From positions 12,602,501 through 12,666,500 of the forward strand of contig NC_071345.1 in NCBI RefSeq assembly GCF_027744825.2: DNA of 64,000 nt, read 5' to 3'. The position numbers and the translations under genes were made by a program. Below the pieces are notes generated by a model, which saw nothing but the letters and a program-made list of their open reading frames with translations, searched no databases and was not told the DNA's origin. Source of the stretch: Synchiropus splendidus. Its lineage: Eukaryota; Chordata; Actinopteri; Syngnathiformes; Callionymidae. This document shows positions 49,460-63,690 of this stretch, piece by piece (position 1 is the first letter of the stretch; the number at the start of each line of letters is the position of its first letter).

Positions 49460-49799
49460 CCTGACCTGATCTTTTCTTCTCCTGCAACAAACGGGGAGCC
49501 ACATATCAAACATGACTCACAAGTACAACAGTCAATAAATCTTCCCCAGCGCTATTAGAAGAAGTTATAGGTGTCAAGTCCAACGACCGCAGCAGTTCTT
49601 CATCTGCTGGTTGGTGGGCGGGATGACGCCTCCGGGTGTCAAACAAAAGCGCCTCTGTGTTTAAGCGCCGGCTTCGTGTGGGATCATCATAATGTATTTG
49701 GCACATGGCGAACGGCCACTGCCTTCGCTCTCTGAACCCTGGCAGACCGTAGCAGAAGTTAAAGGTCAAATTTCCAAGGAGCCACAAAGGACACGTTCC

Positions 49800-52700
49800 T
49801 GCCGAGTGGGACTCCTACATCAATTTGTGAGGCTCGTGGGGAATAAATACAGGGTGGGTGGTTGATGTATCATGTTTGTATATTCCGACCTTGACATTTG
49901 AGCTCCGAGTCTTGTTTAGACAAGTCATGTTTTGGCTTTCGTATTCTGCCGTGGATATAAATGGGTTTATTTCACGCTGCATTCCAACCTAATCTTTATT
50001 TGGATACCAATAATTAAATCAGGTTTCTAAATCCAGATTTGAAACTAACCACATAGTTCAAAGTTTTTTTTCGCTTTTTTTTTTTATTTTTATTTTTTAC
50101 TTACATTTTCCATCCATCCATTCTTCGTCACGGATGTTTTGGTTGTGACATGACATTGTACGATATAACGTGGGGCACCTGGCATTAGTCGTGGGAAAAC
50201 CTCGGGTTTTGCCACCGGTAAAGACATGGGAGCTGCGGGACACGTTACCATCTCGCAGGCACTTTACAGAAAATGTTATACCTGCTGTGTGCAGGGACAG
50301 CAAAGCCAGCATCAGTGTGGAAGACCATTCTTAATGTCGTAACTTAAATGCAGTGAGTCATTTCTTTGTGTGAGATGAAGAAGAGAACAGACAATGAATC
50401 ACAAAGAAAGAGCATTGAAATTTATCTGACTACTTGCGTCTCCCCTTTTAGATATCCTGTTACATAAGAATTCAGTATGTAAACTTTCATAATGGGTCGT
50501 AATATTGTATCGGATTGAAGTGAGGATGTAGAGCCCTAATGAAACGTGACCACATTTAGTCACGAACATAGCCATTAACTTTCATCTTTATATACTGTAT
50601 TGTTTCACTTTAAAAATGTAAAAACTTTCCCCCCCAAATAATAGCTGTCAAAACCTGTTCCATAAAGTTTTCTACCTCAATACAAAAATGTTTCAGCCAA
50701 TATTCTGTTTTTAAATTCCTATATTATTTTTTACAGCCAATATTTTCTTTTTTCAATGCCAATGTAAGCTGTTGTTCTAACCCCATAGTTTACCATGTAC
50801 TGGGAGGATCAAAAGTAAACGTGCAGTCGTGCAGTATGGGGGTGAGGGATGCGACACGTTTGGGGTGACAGAGTCGGATCTTCAGTGCGATTCTAGCTAC
50901 ACAGGCAACATCTGTATGATCAAATGATGGTGAAAAATCATATATCGCAGCATGGTAGCCAATCAGAGCCCAGATTTTATCGTGACGCAAAGAGGGAAAA
51001 TGACTCAGCTGACATTCGCTGACTCATCTAGCTTTTGACTACAAGTAACATCAGTCAGGCATCGCAGCACGTAGCAGCCCGGCATCACGTACGACAGTTA
51101 TGGCTGTAAACAGCTTGGTATATAATAGTGTTCAATAAAAAAATGTGTATGATGAGCCAGGTACAGTAGTACCTATAACCCTCGTGTCTGGGTTACGTCC
51201 AACACGTCCAACCGGTTGGTTGGAACCGATCCCGGTCGTAAGTGGAATGTTACTTGTAGATTAACTTGCCACTATTTTAAGACCTAGAGCCCAGTTGATC
51301 TACTTTTTTTAATGCGGCTTAAAAAATGGAGGGAAGTTATTTTTGTAGCGGAAAAAAGAGTCAAAACATGCAGTGACTTTCTTATACTGGTGTCACACTT
51401 AGAATCGTTCCTTTTCCATCAGGCAGAGTCTTGGGGATATACAAGGTTATTGCCATCATATAGTAACATTCCACTCCCATGACATGAAATATTTCATTGT
51501 ATACCTTCATCATTCTGCTTTTCTTTTCATGTGTGTTTGCTTCACTGTTTTGTCAACAGTGTTTTCCTCCTCAATGACATCATACTGTAACCCCTTAACG
51601 CCCAACACAAACAAGTGGAGAGGGAAAGAAAGGTCCTCATGATTACGAGTCAACATGTGCTTTCTGTTGTGGCTCAGCGTGGAAACTAAAACTCTCTACT
51701 AGAGAAACAGCGACAAACTCAGACGCCGTCCAGCTCCGACCTGCGAGCGCTAAGCCGAAACACATGTCAGAGCGAAGGGGTCGTATGGACCTTTGCAAAT
51801 TGCACAAACCACATGTTTATGTTTGCATTTGCTTCTACATTGGAGCGACTGATAACTTCAGTGTTGGATTTTGAACCTTGGGAAAAACAAAAAAAAGTCA
51901 CGAAGCCTGAAGCACGAGTTGGGCAGAGCGCTAATGAAAACAATGTCTCGTAAAGCAAAAGTCCTTAACTAGAAACTCTTACCTCAGATAAGAAAGAGAC
52001 TTCAGTCCGAGCTCATAGTGAGACAAAGAGAACGTTGGTGAATGAGTGGTGTCTCTCCTGATGTTTGATCAGAGCGCTGATCTTTGCTCCTCCTGCTCAC
52101 TTCTCTCGGCCACCCTGAGGTAAAGAAAACATTTTTATTTGTTTATTTGTTTAAAGTTGATTCTCTTTGGTCACACATAATCCATGTATGGAAAATATGT
52201 AAGATTCTTTTGAGGATGTTGCACCAGGTTGAGCAGCAAAACAGCTCCACTCCCAGTTGCTTTAGCCGAGCCGGGACAGATTTGAACTTGCTGACTCCAG
52301 GCAGAGCCAGTGTACACGACACAGCCGCCGACTGAGGCAGAGCTTACGGCCACTCCATGACAGTGGTCTCTATGGCAACATACTTTCCAGGCCACCCCCG
52401 CAGTCCCCACGGGAGCCAGACGATGGGCCTTTTGTTTCTGCTCCGCACGGCAGGGATGGACCAACACGCTGTCTTCCTGTCGAGCCGACTTCCCTCGGTT
52501 TCAATTATGAGGTTCATCTCCTCGCCCCCCCACCAAGCGTAATCCTCTGCACTTGAGGAAGCTGCTCATCATTAGCCGAGCTCAACCACTTAAGTACAAT
52601 GTTTTGGTTCTAACCTCAGAGCGATATAGTAAGTGAGGCACGCGAGGGCTGCAGCCAAGGTCAAAGTTAATGGCACCTACAGTAGAAGGACTGGGCCCAG

Positions 52701-54420
52701 GAGTTGGGATCCGTTCATGGCTGTAAAAGACAACTGGCGGACTGCATGGAGCCTTTCTGAACAGTAACTGTGCTTAGCCTGTTGTTGTGTTTTGTTTTAC
52801 CTCCAGAAGGAAATTATTAACAGCCCCCTGCGGAGTCACATGACCTGTACCTCCGGCCAGACGTGTTTTCAACTAGCATGGCTTGGTTTTTGTCATGTTG
52901 TCACAATAAATAAGCATGAACCTCACAGGCTAGATCTTCATTTCTTTTAGAAGCCCAGTAGCTTCAGTTTAAATTGAAAGCGCTTTTATGATCACCTCAC
53001 ATCTGAGGATCACACGGATCAATGAGGTGCTCGCGAGTGTAAAAGAAATACTGACGGAGACTGTCAAATTTTCATCGAAAATGTTAGTCATCGCTATTTG
53101 TAAAGGCACCAAAGTGAATATTCAATGTCGTACGACACGAACTGACTGACACGTGTCACACTGTAAACTGTGATATCTGTGGAATGGAGAGAATGACAAC
53201 TGTTCTAGAGAACTTTCTCACCATTGTGTGACACACGTCTGTCTCTCCGCAAGTGCAATAAACACATACAACCAGTTGCAACACGTGTTTTTGTGCCCTC
53301 ATTTATCGCAAATGTTTCTTCATCATATCGTTGGTTTCCTGACATGAAACACTCTCATCCTTTTCCTGTTGACTCAAATCACAGCTCAAGTTGAAGAGAA
53401 GTTTACAATGACCTTGTGGCTTAAATCTTGGCATGTTTTGGTAGCTGATATCAAAACTTTTTTCACACAGCTCTTCACCGCCTTCCAGTCATTGGTTTGT
53501 TCTACTGCTGTCATCCGGATCTGAGGCTGACAAATAAACCAAGCAGGAAGCTGGTGAGGATGAAGACGTTATTTCTGTTTCTGTTTGGATTAAAGCCTCA
53601 GGAAAGTGCCTCACTATCATGTTTTGTTTTCATTAGCTGTTATTCATTTAGAGATAAAAAACACAATGGGCCTTCCTTCCCACAACATTCGGTGGGACAC
53701 TTCGAGAGCGATGTCCCGGTCAAAGTTTTCCACGAGAGACACAATATTGGAATAGAAATATTCATATCTGAGTACATTTGGTTACATAGTGGGCGCTATT
53801 TTCCCATTGAACACTTCAACAGTAGTTTCATAAACCATCCAACCACTATGTTCTCATCCAGTGTAAGTCAGAATAGGGAGTGAAGCCTGGTTTGATTTAT
53901 ATACAAAGGTTTAAAAGCTCACATTTCACAACAGAGCAAAGGTCGCGGTTTTTGACTCATTACACTGACACACACCAGAACCACAGGGGCAAATAGAATT
54001 CACTTTCATTTCAATTCAGTTACCATAACTGGTCGTATTATTTGCACAATACAGCATAACTCAAAGCTTGAACAGACAACTGACGTCTGGTTTTAATTCA
54101 CAACAAGTCAGCTGGAATTAAAAGTGCCCTTTGAGTCACCATTCACATTTTGTGTTCCAAAAATATTTGCATTGGCAACTAGGGTTTCTTGAGTTCCTCT
54201 AGTCCTCAACCACTTAGAGTTGCCAACAATAAATGTGAGACACCTGGTTGGCAGGGCTGCCTGCTGGCCAACTCAACTGCCTTAACCTGACAAAACGTGT
54301 CCCATCTCAGCTCAATAGAAGCTTTGTTGCTGGACATGGGACGACCCCTGTTGCTAAATAAGGGGATCTGTTGGCACTAAACTACCACCTTGTTGAATGA
54401 CACGGCTTACAACCGTTGAC
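49800..54420. other. Upstream flank of eva1b, no further gene seen
   Basis: Contains many short frames without support. A short inverted pair (AAGTGGAATGTTACT at about 51240 and AGTAACATTCCACT at about 51462) marks a probable small repeat. A non-coding first exon of eva1b may lie at or above 51983, but its outer edge is not visible. Confidence 0.4.
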
Positions 54421-54429
54421 ATATTAGAC

Positions 54430-54682
54430 CCATTCTCATGGCCATGCCGTAAAATATTGGGAAAAGTGGACTTTTGAGTCCTATGCTGTCGCTGAAGTCA
54501 ACCTTCTGCATTGCTGGTTGGCTCCTCGGTCTTTCAAAGGACCTAACACCTTCCTCATGTAATGTTCCAGATTCCCAGCTGAGGGGGTTTGGAGCGCTGA
54601 AGGCGGCCTTCGGCATCAGAATCGGACGTGAAAGTCCACTTTACCAACGTCAATACATTACGGCATGGGAGTGCGTGACTGC
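54430..54682. repeat. Long-TIR non-autonomous DNA element, copy 2 of the 5227 family
   Basis: The left end (CATTCTCATGGCCATGCCGT, then AAAGTGGACTTTTGAGTCC) is the imperfect inverted complement of the right end (GGACGTGAAAGTCCACTTT, then CATTACGGCATGGGAGTG). The end words match those of the element at 5227. It is shorter (about 250 bp), so the interior is reduced. Confidence 0.6.
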
Positions 54683-56050
54683 AGTGAGTTGTATGGTCTA
54701 TTGGGGTCCCTGTTGTCTGAGTAAAGCAAGTGGAAGAAAGGAATGGAATATTTTCTCAGCTCCGGTCCCATGAGAGTAGGACAATGACAGACTCAGAACA
54801 ATCCAGATTCTTGGAGAAAAGAAGTCCTTCTGTCATAAGTAAGCTCTATATCATCTCCCAATTCAATAGGAACATCAGAACTGCATTTACTTGAGCGTTA
54901 GCTAACTCTATGAACTATGAGTATGAAGCCGGTCATTGAACCCTTGACACAACACTCCTTCACATTCATATAATAAGAATGACTGTTGCCTATCTTCAGT
55001 TTCTATTACGGTAGGTTGTTGCCATAGTTTAACAGGAATGTCTGTGTAAATGTTTGACTTTGCTGCGCCGGAATCCCCTGGCTACAAAAGATTTGTGCTT
55101 TACGGCCAGCTATAGAGTAGCGCAACACCAGAAGCAAAGAACTACAAGCAGAGGAAACAGTACTCTAAACAACAAACACAGTTCAGGTAAATATTAGAGT
55201 CTTCTTCTGTGTTTGTGTTGGACAAATAGTTCATTGATTTTGAGACATAAGAATTGCTGTATATGTTTCTCAACTGAACTTCTGACCTCTGCATCACAGG
55301 ACTAGAGGAATGTTCTGCGCCTTGTGATGGACCAATAGCTTTTGTCCGATGTAACTGGATTTGATTCTACGCACCTGCAACCCTTGCTGTGTCAGAAGTT
55401 ACGGATGGATGGAATTAAAAAAGTGAACCAGAAATTGGTGGCCAAAGTCCAATATCTTTTATTGGCCTTTTGATGTTTGTGAAGATATTGTTTTGTAATT
55501 AGTTCTGTTCGAATTGAAGGCGCTTGGAGGCTTCACGCCGTGTTCTGTCCGTCAGCGTCTCAGGGAATCTGACAGAGAGACGGGTTGTTGCATTTGGAAG
55601 CCGGGGGAGGCATGTGGTTGCCATCAAGGTCCAGACACGGAGCAGAAGGTGAAGTTGAACCCAAACACAGCGGGGTCAGAGGAACATTTGAAAATTATCT
55701 TATGGTTTGATTTATCCTCCCCTGGCCTGGATCAACAAGAGCTGTGCGTAAAGGTCAGCTCCTTGAGGTTGCCATTTCTTCTCCTGGGAAATTTGCAAAA
55801 CTGAAACATGATGAATGCGCAATTACTCCTGAAAAAAACACACAAGGGAAATCCTGAGGAGGGGAGTCTTGACGGACTCATGCTCTGGAATATGGACTGT
55901 TATTTAAACGTATTTACACACCAAATAACCAACTGTGTATGTGTCTATGAATTCCATGTGCAGATGCAAAACTCAAGCACATAGTCTCACTGGATTTAAG
56001 CCAATCTATTCAATCGATTTTATTTTCGACCAAGCTGGTTAGTGAAGTCT

Positions 56051-56402
56051 CGTGATGGGTAAATGAGGTTTTGTGAAACAGTGTCGAAACTGTTTCAGAG
56101 GCCACCAGATGGCACTGTCTTCTGTAAAATGTTTGGATTTGAACAACCAGTTCAATGAAATCTCACATCATTGGTCTCTAGTGGCCTCTGAAAAATAGGA
56201 CATTGTTTCATCAACCCTGCGATACTGTTTCGTGATACCTCATCGACCTATCACTAGTAGATAAGGTATCATGAAACTGTTGGTTTAGAAATGATGTGAG
56301 GTTTCATGTTGTTCAAATCCAAACATTTTACAGCAGGCAGCACCACCTGGTGGCCTGTGAGAACCAAGACACTGTTTCATGAAACCTCATCTACCCATCA
56401 CT
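56051..56402. repeat. Double copy of palindromic MITE family A
   Basis: Two units lie back to back: 56051-56256 (begins CGTGATGGGTAAATGAGG, ends CATCGACCTATCACTAG) and 56257-56402 (begins TAGATAAGGTATCATGAAAC, ends CTCATCTACCCATCACTACC). The first has CCACCAGATGGC at 56102-56113. The second has ACCACCTGGTGG at 56342-56353. The interior words TGTTTGGATTTGAAC and TTCAATGAAA match the copy at 29966. Either a second insertion next to the first or an inverted duplication would explain this. Confidence 0.75.
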
Positions 56403-56517
56403 ACCTACAGCGGAGTCCAGATGAACAGCTTTCTTCCCATGATACTCAATAAAAGTAGCCGGTACAATTTGACTCAAAGGATTTTGGTACGTCCCCCGTA
56501 CCCCTTTATAGGAGACC

Positions 56518-57225
56518 TGTCATGATTCCTGCTTTTACTTTGTCACTTCCTGTGTTCCGGTTCCTTGTTTTCCTGTTTGCTCTCACTCCCTCCAGCTTCA
56601 TGGCAGCACAGCTGGTGCTCATTCCAGTGATTGCCTCCGCAGATACTTATACCCTGGAGAACCAGCATGTGCTGCCAGATGATCGTCTTTTGTTCTCATG
56701 GTACGTTCTCGCTCGATTGCGCCGGTCGCTTGTGACCCTGTTTATCTCACTGTTTTGCTCTGTGTTCATCTCCTCGTTCTGTCACCTTTGTCTCTCTTCT
56801 CACTCCTATCGCTTGCTCCCTGTCATTAGCTCCGTGTTAGCTTCCTCGAGTGTTTGTGTTACTCGCTACTTTAGTTCAGCCTGTGTGCTAGTTATTTCCT
56901 CGGTTACAGTGTTTGTTTTCACCTCTACCGAGCGTCTTTAGTTTTGTATTAGCCTCGTGAGAGTTATATCCGAATGTTTCTTAGTAGTCCCCGTTTTCAG
57001 GCTTGTATTTCTTACACCTGCTTTCTGTTTCAGGTTTATCCCCTCCGTTCGTGTTTGTTCTCCGCGCTCCGCTTCTGGTGTCGTCGCCTTCAGTTTAGAT
57101 TTCTGTCTGTATTATTTTGTGTTTATTGTAATAAATCTTGTGATTAACTGTTAACCTCGCTTGTCCGAGTCCTCTGAGTTCAAAGTCATCTGCTCTTGGG
57201 TCACCTTAGCTTAGCAGTTATGACA
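56518..57225 (+). mobile_element. Probable solo LTR of a Ty3/gypsy-type retrotransposon
   Basis: The segment begins TGTCATGATTCC and ends GTTATGACA, so it has the TG...CA ends and short inverted TGTCATG/TATGACA tips of a retroviral-type LTR, and is about 708 bp. It is pyrimidine-rich on the plus strand and has AATAAA at 57130-57135 about 90 bp before the end, as expected for the R region. No reverse transcriptase, integrase or second LTR is visible, so it looks like a solo LTR. The flanking five bases (AGACC and CCACC) are not a clean target duplication. The long open frames inside are incidental. Confidence 0.5.
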
Positions 57226-57229
57226 CCAC

Positions 57230-60200
57230 CAAGTTGGGTCATTGGCTTTCTCCTCAAGACATTAAAGTCTTTTGGTTATATCGAGGCGTCCCAACTGTTT
57301 TGCATTACCGTGAAAGGCTCTATTGTGTTTTTCATTCATGTCTGCTTTGAGCACGTTCTTCTCTTCATTCAATCAATAACAGGTTTGCAATAAAAGGCCA
57401 GTCCGTGTCCTGGAGTCAACTTTACGCCAGGCGGGCGCTCTCAGCTCTTCTGACACTTGAGCATTAAAAGCAAATCGATATATTAAACAGGATCTGGTAT
57501 TTCAACATGACACTGGCTTCATTCAGAGTCAGCGAAGACTTTGAATCAATCATTGAGTATTGCTTGTGTCATGACACGTTACCACCGTGCGCTGCTTGTC
57601 CTGGGAAGAGCTATGGTGTGTAATGGGAGTGTAATGGAGATGCGGGACTGAGCCCGGGGTTAGGGCAAGTGGTTAATGGCTCCCAGATGTGCTTCTGATG
57701 TGATTCACAGTTAGAACGCGTTTGCCATGTAAATCAAGATGGGATGTCTCTTCAGCATCACACTGGCGCTATTAATGTAAAACAAGCTGCTCTTCAAAGA
57801 AAAACAATGCCGTCTCTGTTTGTGTTCATGAACAGCCTCCCAACACTTGTTTTTTTGAGTTTCGCTGTCGTTACGACCTTAGCGAATTCCTCGCTCCAAA
57901 AATAAAACCGTGATCTCACCCGCTTTTTTTTTCATCGATTTTTGGACACGATCCAGCTGCTCGCCAGCACCACACACTGAATCAATTACACGGACGCCAT
58001 GCATTATTCGGTGACACACAACACGTGTTTCTGGCTTTGTACGACCGGCCTGTGCTGCTGCTGGATGAATTTGTGCAGACATTCAAAAAGCATTGCAGAA
58101 ACACATCTGCTACTGTCCATTGTTCACATCGAAAAAAATGTTTTATGGAGATGAGAATTCTATAAAAGGAAATGAGTCACTTTAATCCCCGGCGCACTGT
58201 ATGCTGGCAACAGAACCAAAACGTACATTAGACTGATTTTTTTTTCCCCTTGAACATTGTATTTTTTACAAAAGACGCACAAACTGGCTGTCAGTTTTAG
58301 TGTTTGAGTGCTTATTACTGTAAGCTGAAACCAGTATTCTCACTGTCAAATATTGAGCCTCCGCAGACGTCCGGTGAGGCCTCTCAGTGGTCGGCTAAAA
58401 CCTGTCCAAACACTATCATTTAAGCTGCAGTGTCTCAACAACACAGGAATATCATTTAAGGAGATTATAGCTTGAGTGGCAAAACCTCTCGCGTGTGCCC
58501 ATTTTTAATAAACGCACCTCAACCGCTTGTCAGTATCGCTAACAAGTTCAGGGAAAACAAATGATCAGGAGGTGGTTTGGGTGCCAGACGACAATGTTAT
58601 GCATGACATTTCACTGCACTGGTGTATAGTGAAGAGGGGAGGGATGAGTTTATCTCCAGTATCTCCATTGTCTTTGAGGATAGTACTTTAAGAATGGAAA
58701 TCAACAAAACCAGTAAAGCACTCAGAGAGCGCATACTGTACCGCTACCAAGACTCAACACAGCACACAATGAAATGAGTAAAACAACTTCTGCAGCGGTC
58801 ACAGATTAAGTTTTTGTTCTCTCACAGGGGAAGAAAAATCTCTTACAAGGAACTGAGGCTGGGATGCAGAGGTGAACAATAGACATTTTAGGACCGTTGT
58901 CACATGGGGGTTGTTGAATGTAAAGATTTCATTGGATGCTTAGTGAAGCTTTTGGCTAGTTCAGAGCAGAGTTTGGTGCTTGAGCTCTGCAGCGGTAAAA
59001 GCCATACATGTGACTGATGAATCCTTCAAAAACTTCCTGGATCCAGATGGCAGTGGCTGGAACACCACCAAAATACATTCATCTCTTCCTCTTCCGATTA
59101 TCACGTATCCTGAAAGTGCTAAACCAAACCTTGCTCACAGACAGACAACAGCGATCGCATGACCTCCTTGGCGACAAGAAAGAACACACTTTTTAACTCA
59201 ACAGTCAGTTCTCTTTCTTGAACCTCAGCGGCAGAAGAGCTTTCAAACTCAAGGTCAGCAGGTCAACTAGATACAAGGCCACCGGCTCATGACATGGCAA
59301 TGTCTCTTTTAATTGGCCAGATGAAAGCATCCGCACCACAACAAAAAAGTCCCACAGTGCACTGCAACAGTAAGAATCTTCCTAAAAGCCAAATTGAACA
59401 ATTGAATTTGACACACTATCATCCCTTGTACTGTATATGCTAAAGAATAATACGACGAGGCCAAGATGTGGTCCAACACATGGGCCAAAAAATGGTCCAC
59501 CTTCATATCTGCGGTTAGTCGCCCACTGAAGATAAAGTCGACGCAACATCACTACGTTCAAGAAAGATGATGCCCGCATTACAATTCAGGGAATATTTTT
59601 GTGAGACCACACATTCATTTTGCTTTTACCTTTTTGAGTTTTAACCCCACAAGTGACCCGTGACCTGGTGTAAATAGTGACTTAACAAGCGTCCTGAGGA
59701 TAGATAAGCCACCAGCACTGATAAGCTGGGTGGTGGGGTCAAACAGCAGTCAGCTTTTCTTGGTTAGCCTCCAAGGGTTTTGTTAACCATGCGTTGTCCT
59801 GGTACAGAATATCTGAATCTGGCCGACACAGAGGGTGTAAATTCAAGGAAACCCTTGGGAGCTGAACCGGATCCTGCGGCCATCACCTCCCTTCCGATAA
59901 GAGAAGCAGGCCACGGATGGGAGACGAAGCAGATGTTCAACTGCTGTTATTAGAGCAGAAGATGAATTTGAATGTCTAATGTTTGAGACACTTTTCAGTC
60001 ATCTTGGATCATCTGGTCTCCCTGATCGTGTCAGTGCCAGGATGTTATTGTAGGGAGGGAACTCATCTGGAGCAAGGTCATTGCAGTGTCGGACAGCTGC
60101 AAGGGAAAGTCCTGTCTCTCACCTGACGTTGCTCCGGAGCATTAGGTTTACTATGGTGACAGACCCACAGTCACTGACTCTCATGTTTGTTAAAGAGTCA

Positions 60201-63200
60201 AACTGATGGCAGCAGAGAACAAACAAAAAAAGTCCCTGGTGTTTAAAGTTCATGAAATGACTTCAGATAAAGTGGTGCACTTTAAAAGTACACCTCAATG
60301 TCCATACATTTGAAAGGATGAAATGTTGAACTCACCAGAGTGGAGTGGCAAATGCTCCTCTAAAATCTGTAATTCCTAACAAGGCAGTCTTCGTTCCCTC
60401 CAAAATGTATGTGGAAAAAAATCTGCATTTTAAGCATGCAGCCCTGACTGGGTGAGTTGATTCTCTGTTGCTGCTGTGGTCAAGTCATGAAGAGAGAGTG
60501 TGTGTGACTGCCGGAGTATGTGTGTGTGTGTGTACACAGAGTCTGGGGAAGAGGTGGTAACTTCCTCCCAAAGTTGGAGCCGGAGTGAGTAACAGAGTTC
60601 TCTCCCTCCCAGCTCCAGTCTGCGAGAGGCAGGAAAAAGCTGTCATTCTATCCCTCTATTCACATGGAAAAAATAGGAACTGCCAAAAATGGGCAAGCCG
60701 TGGGAAGAGGGGCGGGAGCGAGGCTGTGGCGGTGTGGTGCTGTCTCTGGCTTTGGTGGGGGGCTTTCATCTCTGCAGCTAAGGAAACTGGAGGCAGTTTA
60801 TGCTGTTTTCCATTCTGCATGGAAACATAGTGTTGATCGAGGCATGTGACATCCATGACTTGACATGCAGATCACCTGAAACACATGCGATTTTTAATGT
60901 AGATGCAAAATAGTTCATGCATTTTTGGGCGACCGACCTTGAGACTGCGGAGTTGCAATTGATGTCTGAATTGTAGCCGTGGAAATAAAGAAAAAACTGT
61001 TCTCTTTATCTAACATTTCCAGATAAACCAACATGGAGTTGTCAGGAGGATCATATGGAAAGACATGATATGAACAGGCAACTCCACGTACACTAACATT
61101 TCAGTGGAGGAGAGTACACAGAGTAAACCAATTTTAATATGAAAGAAAGAATGAAATCCTTGCCTCCTGTACTTTTACGCGGGTTTTTGCTCTTCTGTTC
61201 CAGATAGTCTGAAATAACTTCATAGACCACATATAGTTTTATTGCAGGCAAAGGTGTGACACCATGAATGCGCTCAACCAGTGACTGGGATGGGAACTAC
61301 TTTTTAAATCTGATCAAGAGTTAAAAGGTTTGTCGAGACGCCGAGATGTTCGAACAGTTGTGAACAGTTAGAGCAGATAGTTTCTTGGCTCAACCTTCAT
61401 AAAAGACTAACATGGATGCCCAAAAACCCTTTGTAAAAATAATAGGAGCAAGTAAACCCACGCTAGATCTAAACTAAATGTAGCGTTTGTAGAATATTTA
61501 CAGGGGAAACATGCCAAAATAAAAACACACTAAAAAAGAACAATATTTAAAATGTCTATTAACTTAGTATTTTTGTTTGTTTGTTTTGTTTGTCACAAAA
61601 AAAGAGGGTGGCTCAGCTCTAAATTAATAGCAGATTCTCCTACAAAGATGTTACCCATTTGTTAACAGAAGTTGTTGAATAAAATGACAAATAAGATGTT
61701 AAAAAAGAAGAACTAGTAACAGTACCAATGGTAGCATGAGTATCAATAATAGAAGTAGCAGTAATAGAAGCAGTGTCAGTAGTAGTGATGGCAGTAGAAG
61801 CAGCAGCAGTAATAGTATAGTATTAGCAGTAGTAGTAGAAATAAAAGCAGTAACATTAGTAGTATTAGTAGTAACTGGTATAAGTTGAAGCAGAAGTAGT
61901 TGTATCAGCAGCAGTGCTTCAGTAGTTCAGTTCAGTATTCAGTGGTAGGAGAAGGAGCCGTGCAAGCAGCTCAAGAAATATTTTTTCTTTAATAGTCTCC
62001 AATGTGTAAAAGGAGCTACTTGTTGCTTGGATGCAAGACTTTGTCAATAATGACTTCTCCACAGATATTTGTTGGGGAAGTACTTTTTATCCCCAAAGCT
62101 CTCCTAAGGAGGAGTTCTTGGGAAAACTGAGTCACAGTGTTTTTCCTTGCAACTTTTCTTGCTATTCAGAGGTTCAGAGGAAAGTTCAGGACATGTTGAA
62201 TGCTTTACTGCAACTTTGTTAAAGTAAGTGTTACAGTGTGTTGTTAAATATGAAGTCCTGTTTTGAGCCCTGCAACATAAACAGCCATAATGCAACATCA
62301 TAGCTTGCACCAAACACTGCTCAAATATCATCCTGACTGAACTGTCGGGCTGGAGGAGCTGACATGCTCACACACGTGCGTTAAACACATCTACTAATAG
62401 TCAGCGACAAACCACACAGCCCTGATGATTGTGATGTTTTCATTGTGGTGAATCAGATTTGGCCACGAACAAGCTCCACACTTTGTCTCAAAAATCATAT
62501 TTAAGAGTTCTTTTCAGTCTCGGAAGGCTCAGCTGTGTGTGTTTATGACCGGCACTGTCATTGTCTTGAATCACTTTTATTGAAGCCATGCGTTTGGGGA
62601 CGACGTGGTGAGAGTTTTCATTATCCTTCTCCGGCTCTTCGTGACAACACAGCAGATTAAAGCCCAGATAAAAAGTTCAATACATTTTTGGAGGGGTCAA
62701 CAATGGGGCATGTAGCGGGACTCCCTGCTGGGACTCCGAAGAACATCCTGGTCTCAATAACCTAGGTTTCATGTACTGGCCTGTTTGATCGCAGAAGTGT
62801 TCCCTCGATGAGCTACTTATTGGTTTCTCAACGATCACAGTTTTTTCCCCCCAAAGTTATTGCACCCAATAAGTCGATAAAAAATATGAGAAAAGTTCCT
62901 CTATTCAGTTCCAGTCGTGCCATGTTTCACCAAGCTGCTCTGTGATCACATTTCAACCTGGATGTGCTCATCGTTGGCAGACGCTCACATGTGCCTGTAG
63001 CAAGCATGTACGCAGGTTTGACTGAAAGCTTTGGCAGACACTGTGTCTTTAGAAGTTGCTGGTGCTTGACCAGATCCAGTGTCACAAATATATTGGACCA
63101 TAATCCTCTTATCTTATCAACCTCTCACATACCACCTCAAAAGATAGATCAGAGATGGGCACTTACTTTTACCTGATGTGAGGGGCTACTTGAAAAGTTG

Positions 63201-63470
63201 GTTCTCTTTCGGTGTAATTATTTGCCGAAAGACTTGAATCCCAATTTCTTGAACATGTCAAATAAAACAACAAATAACATCAACATGAGTTTTTAGGCTT
63301 AGAACTTTAGAACAAAAAGAACAAAAAAACACAAAAATATAACTTGTTTCTGCTAAAGTAATAATAATAATAATGATAATAGAGAACACATATTTCCCTA
63401 CACATCAAAAGACAGAAAATAACTACAACATGTTATGAAAGATTTCATTGTCATGTCATTCTCCTTTACT
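57230..63470. other. Stretch with no supported gene
   Basis: No exon chain, domain or RNA gene can be supported. It includes a (GT)n run near 60517. A few 100-200 bp segments (for example 57880-58080 and 62400-62660) are less AT-rich than their surroundings and could be conserved non-coding DNA, which cannot be judged without comparison. Confidence 0.4.
61709..61935. repeat. Degenerate (AGY)n trinucleotide tract
   Basis: Over 220 bases consist mainly of AGT, AGC and close variants (GTAGTAGTAG, AGCAGCAGCAG) with scattered substitutions. It is an old, decayed trinucleotide microsatellite with no splice context or coding support. Confidence 0.85.
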
Positions 63471-63484
63471 AATTTCCTATTATA

Positions 63485-63690
63485 GTTGTGTGGTGGGGGC
63501 GGAGCATGACCCTAGCTGACTCTAGAGGTGGGAGGACACCATGGACAGCCGATCACAGGGCACATATAGATAAGCAGTCACACACACTCATAGAGATTCA
63601 CCATTCACCTCTCTTTGTTTATGGACTATGGGAGGAAACCTGAGTGCCAAGAGGAAACCCACACTAACCCAGGGAGAACAGACAACTTCC
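63485..63690. repeat. Widespread fish interspersed repeat fragment
   Basis: The words GCCGATCACAGGGCACATA, CAGTCACACACACTCA, GGACTATGGGAGGAAACC and GGAAACCCACACTAACCC occur in this order in a repeat common in teleost genomes. It is truncated, carries no coding frame, and its class is not certain from this fragment. Confidence 0.6.

Noticed and set aside
56522..57154. Two plus-strand frames of 139 and 65 codons
   Set aside because: They lie in the pyrimidine-rich probable solo LTR, and their hydrophobic Phe/Leu/Ser/Val translations are what T/C-rich DNA gives by chance.
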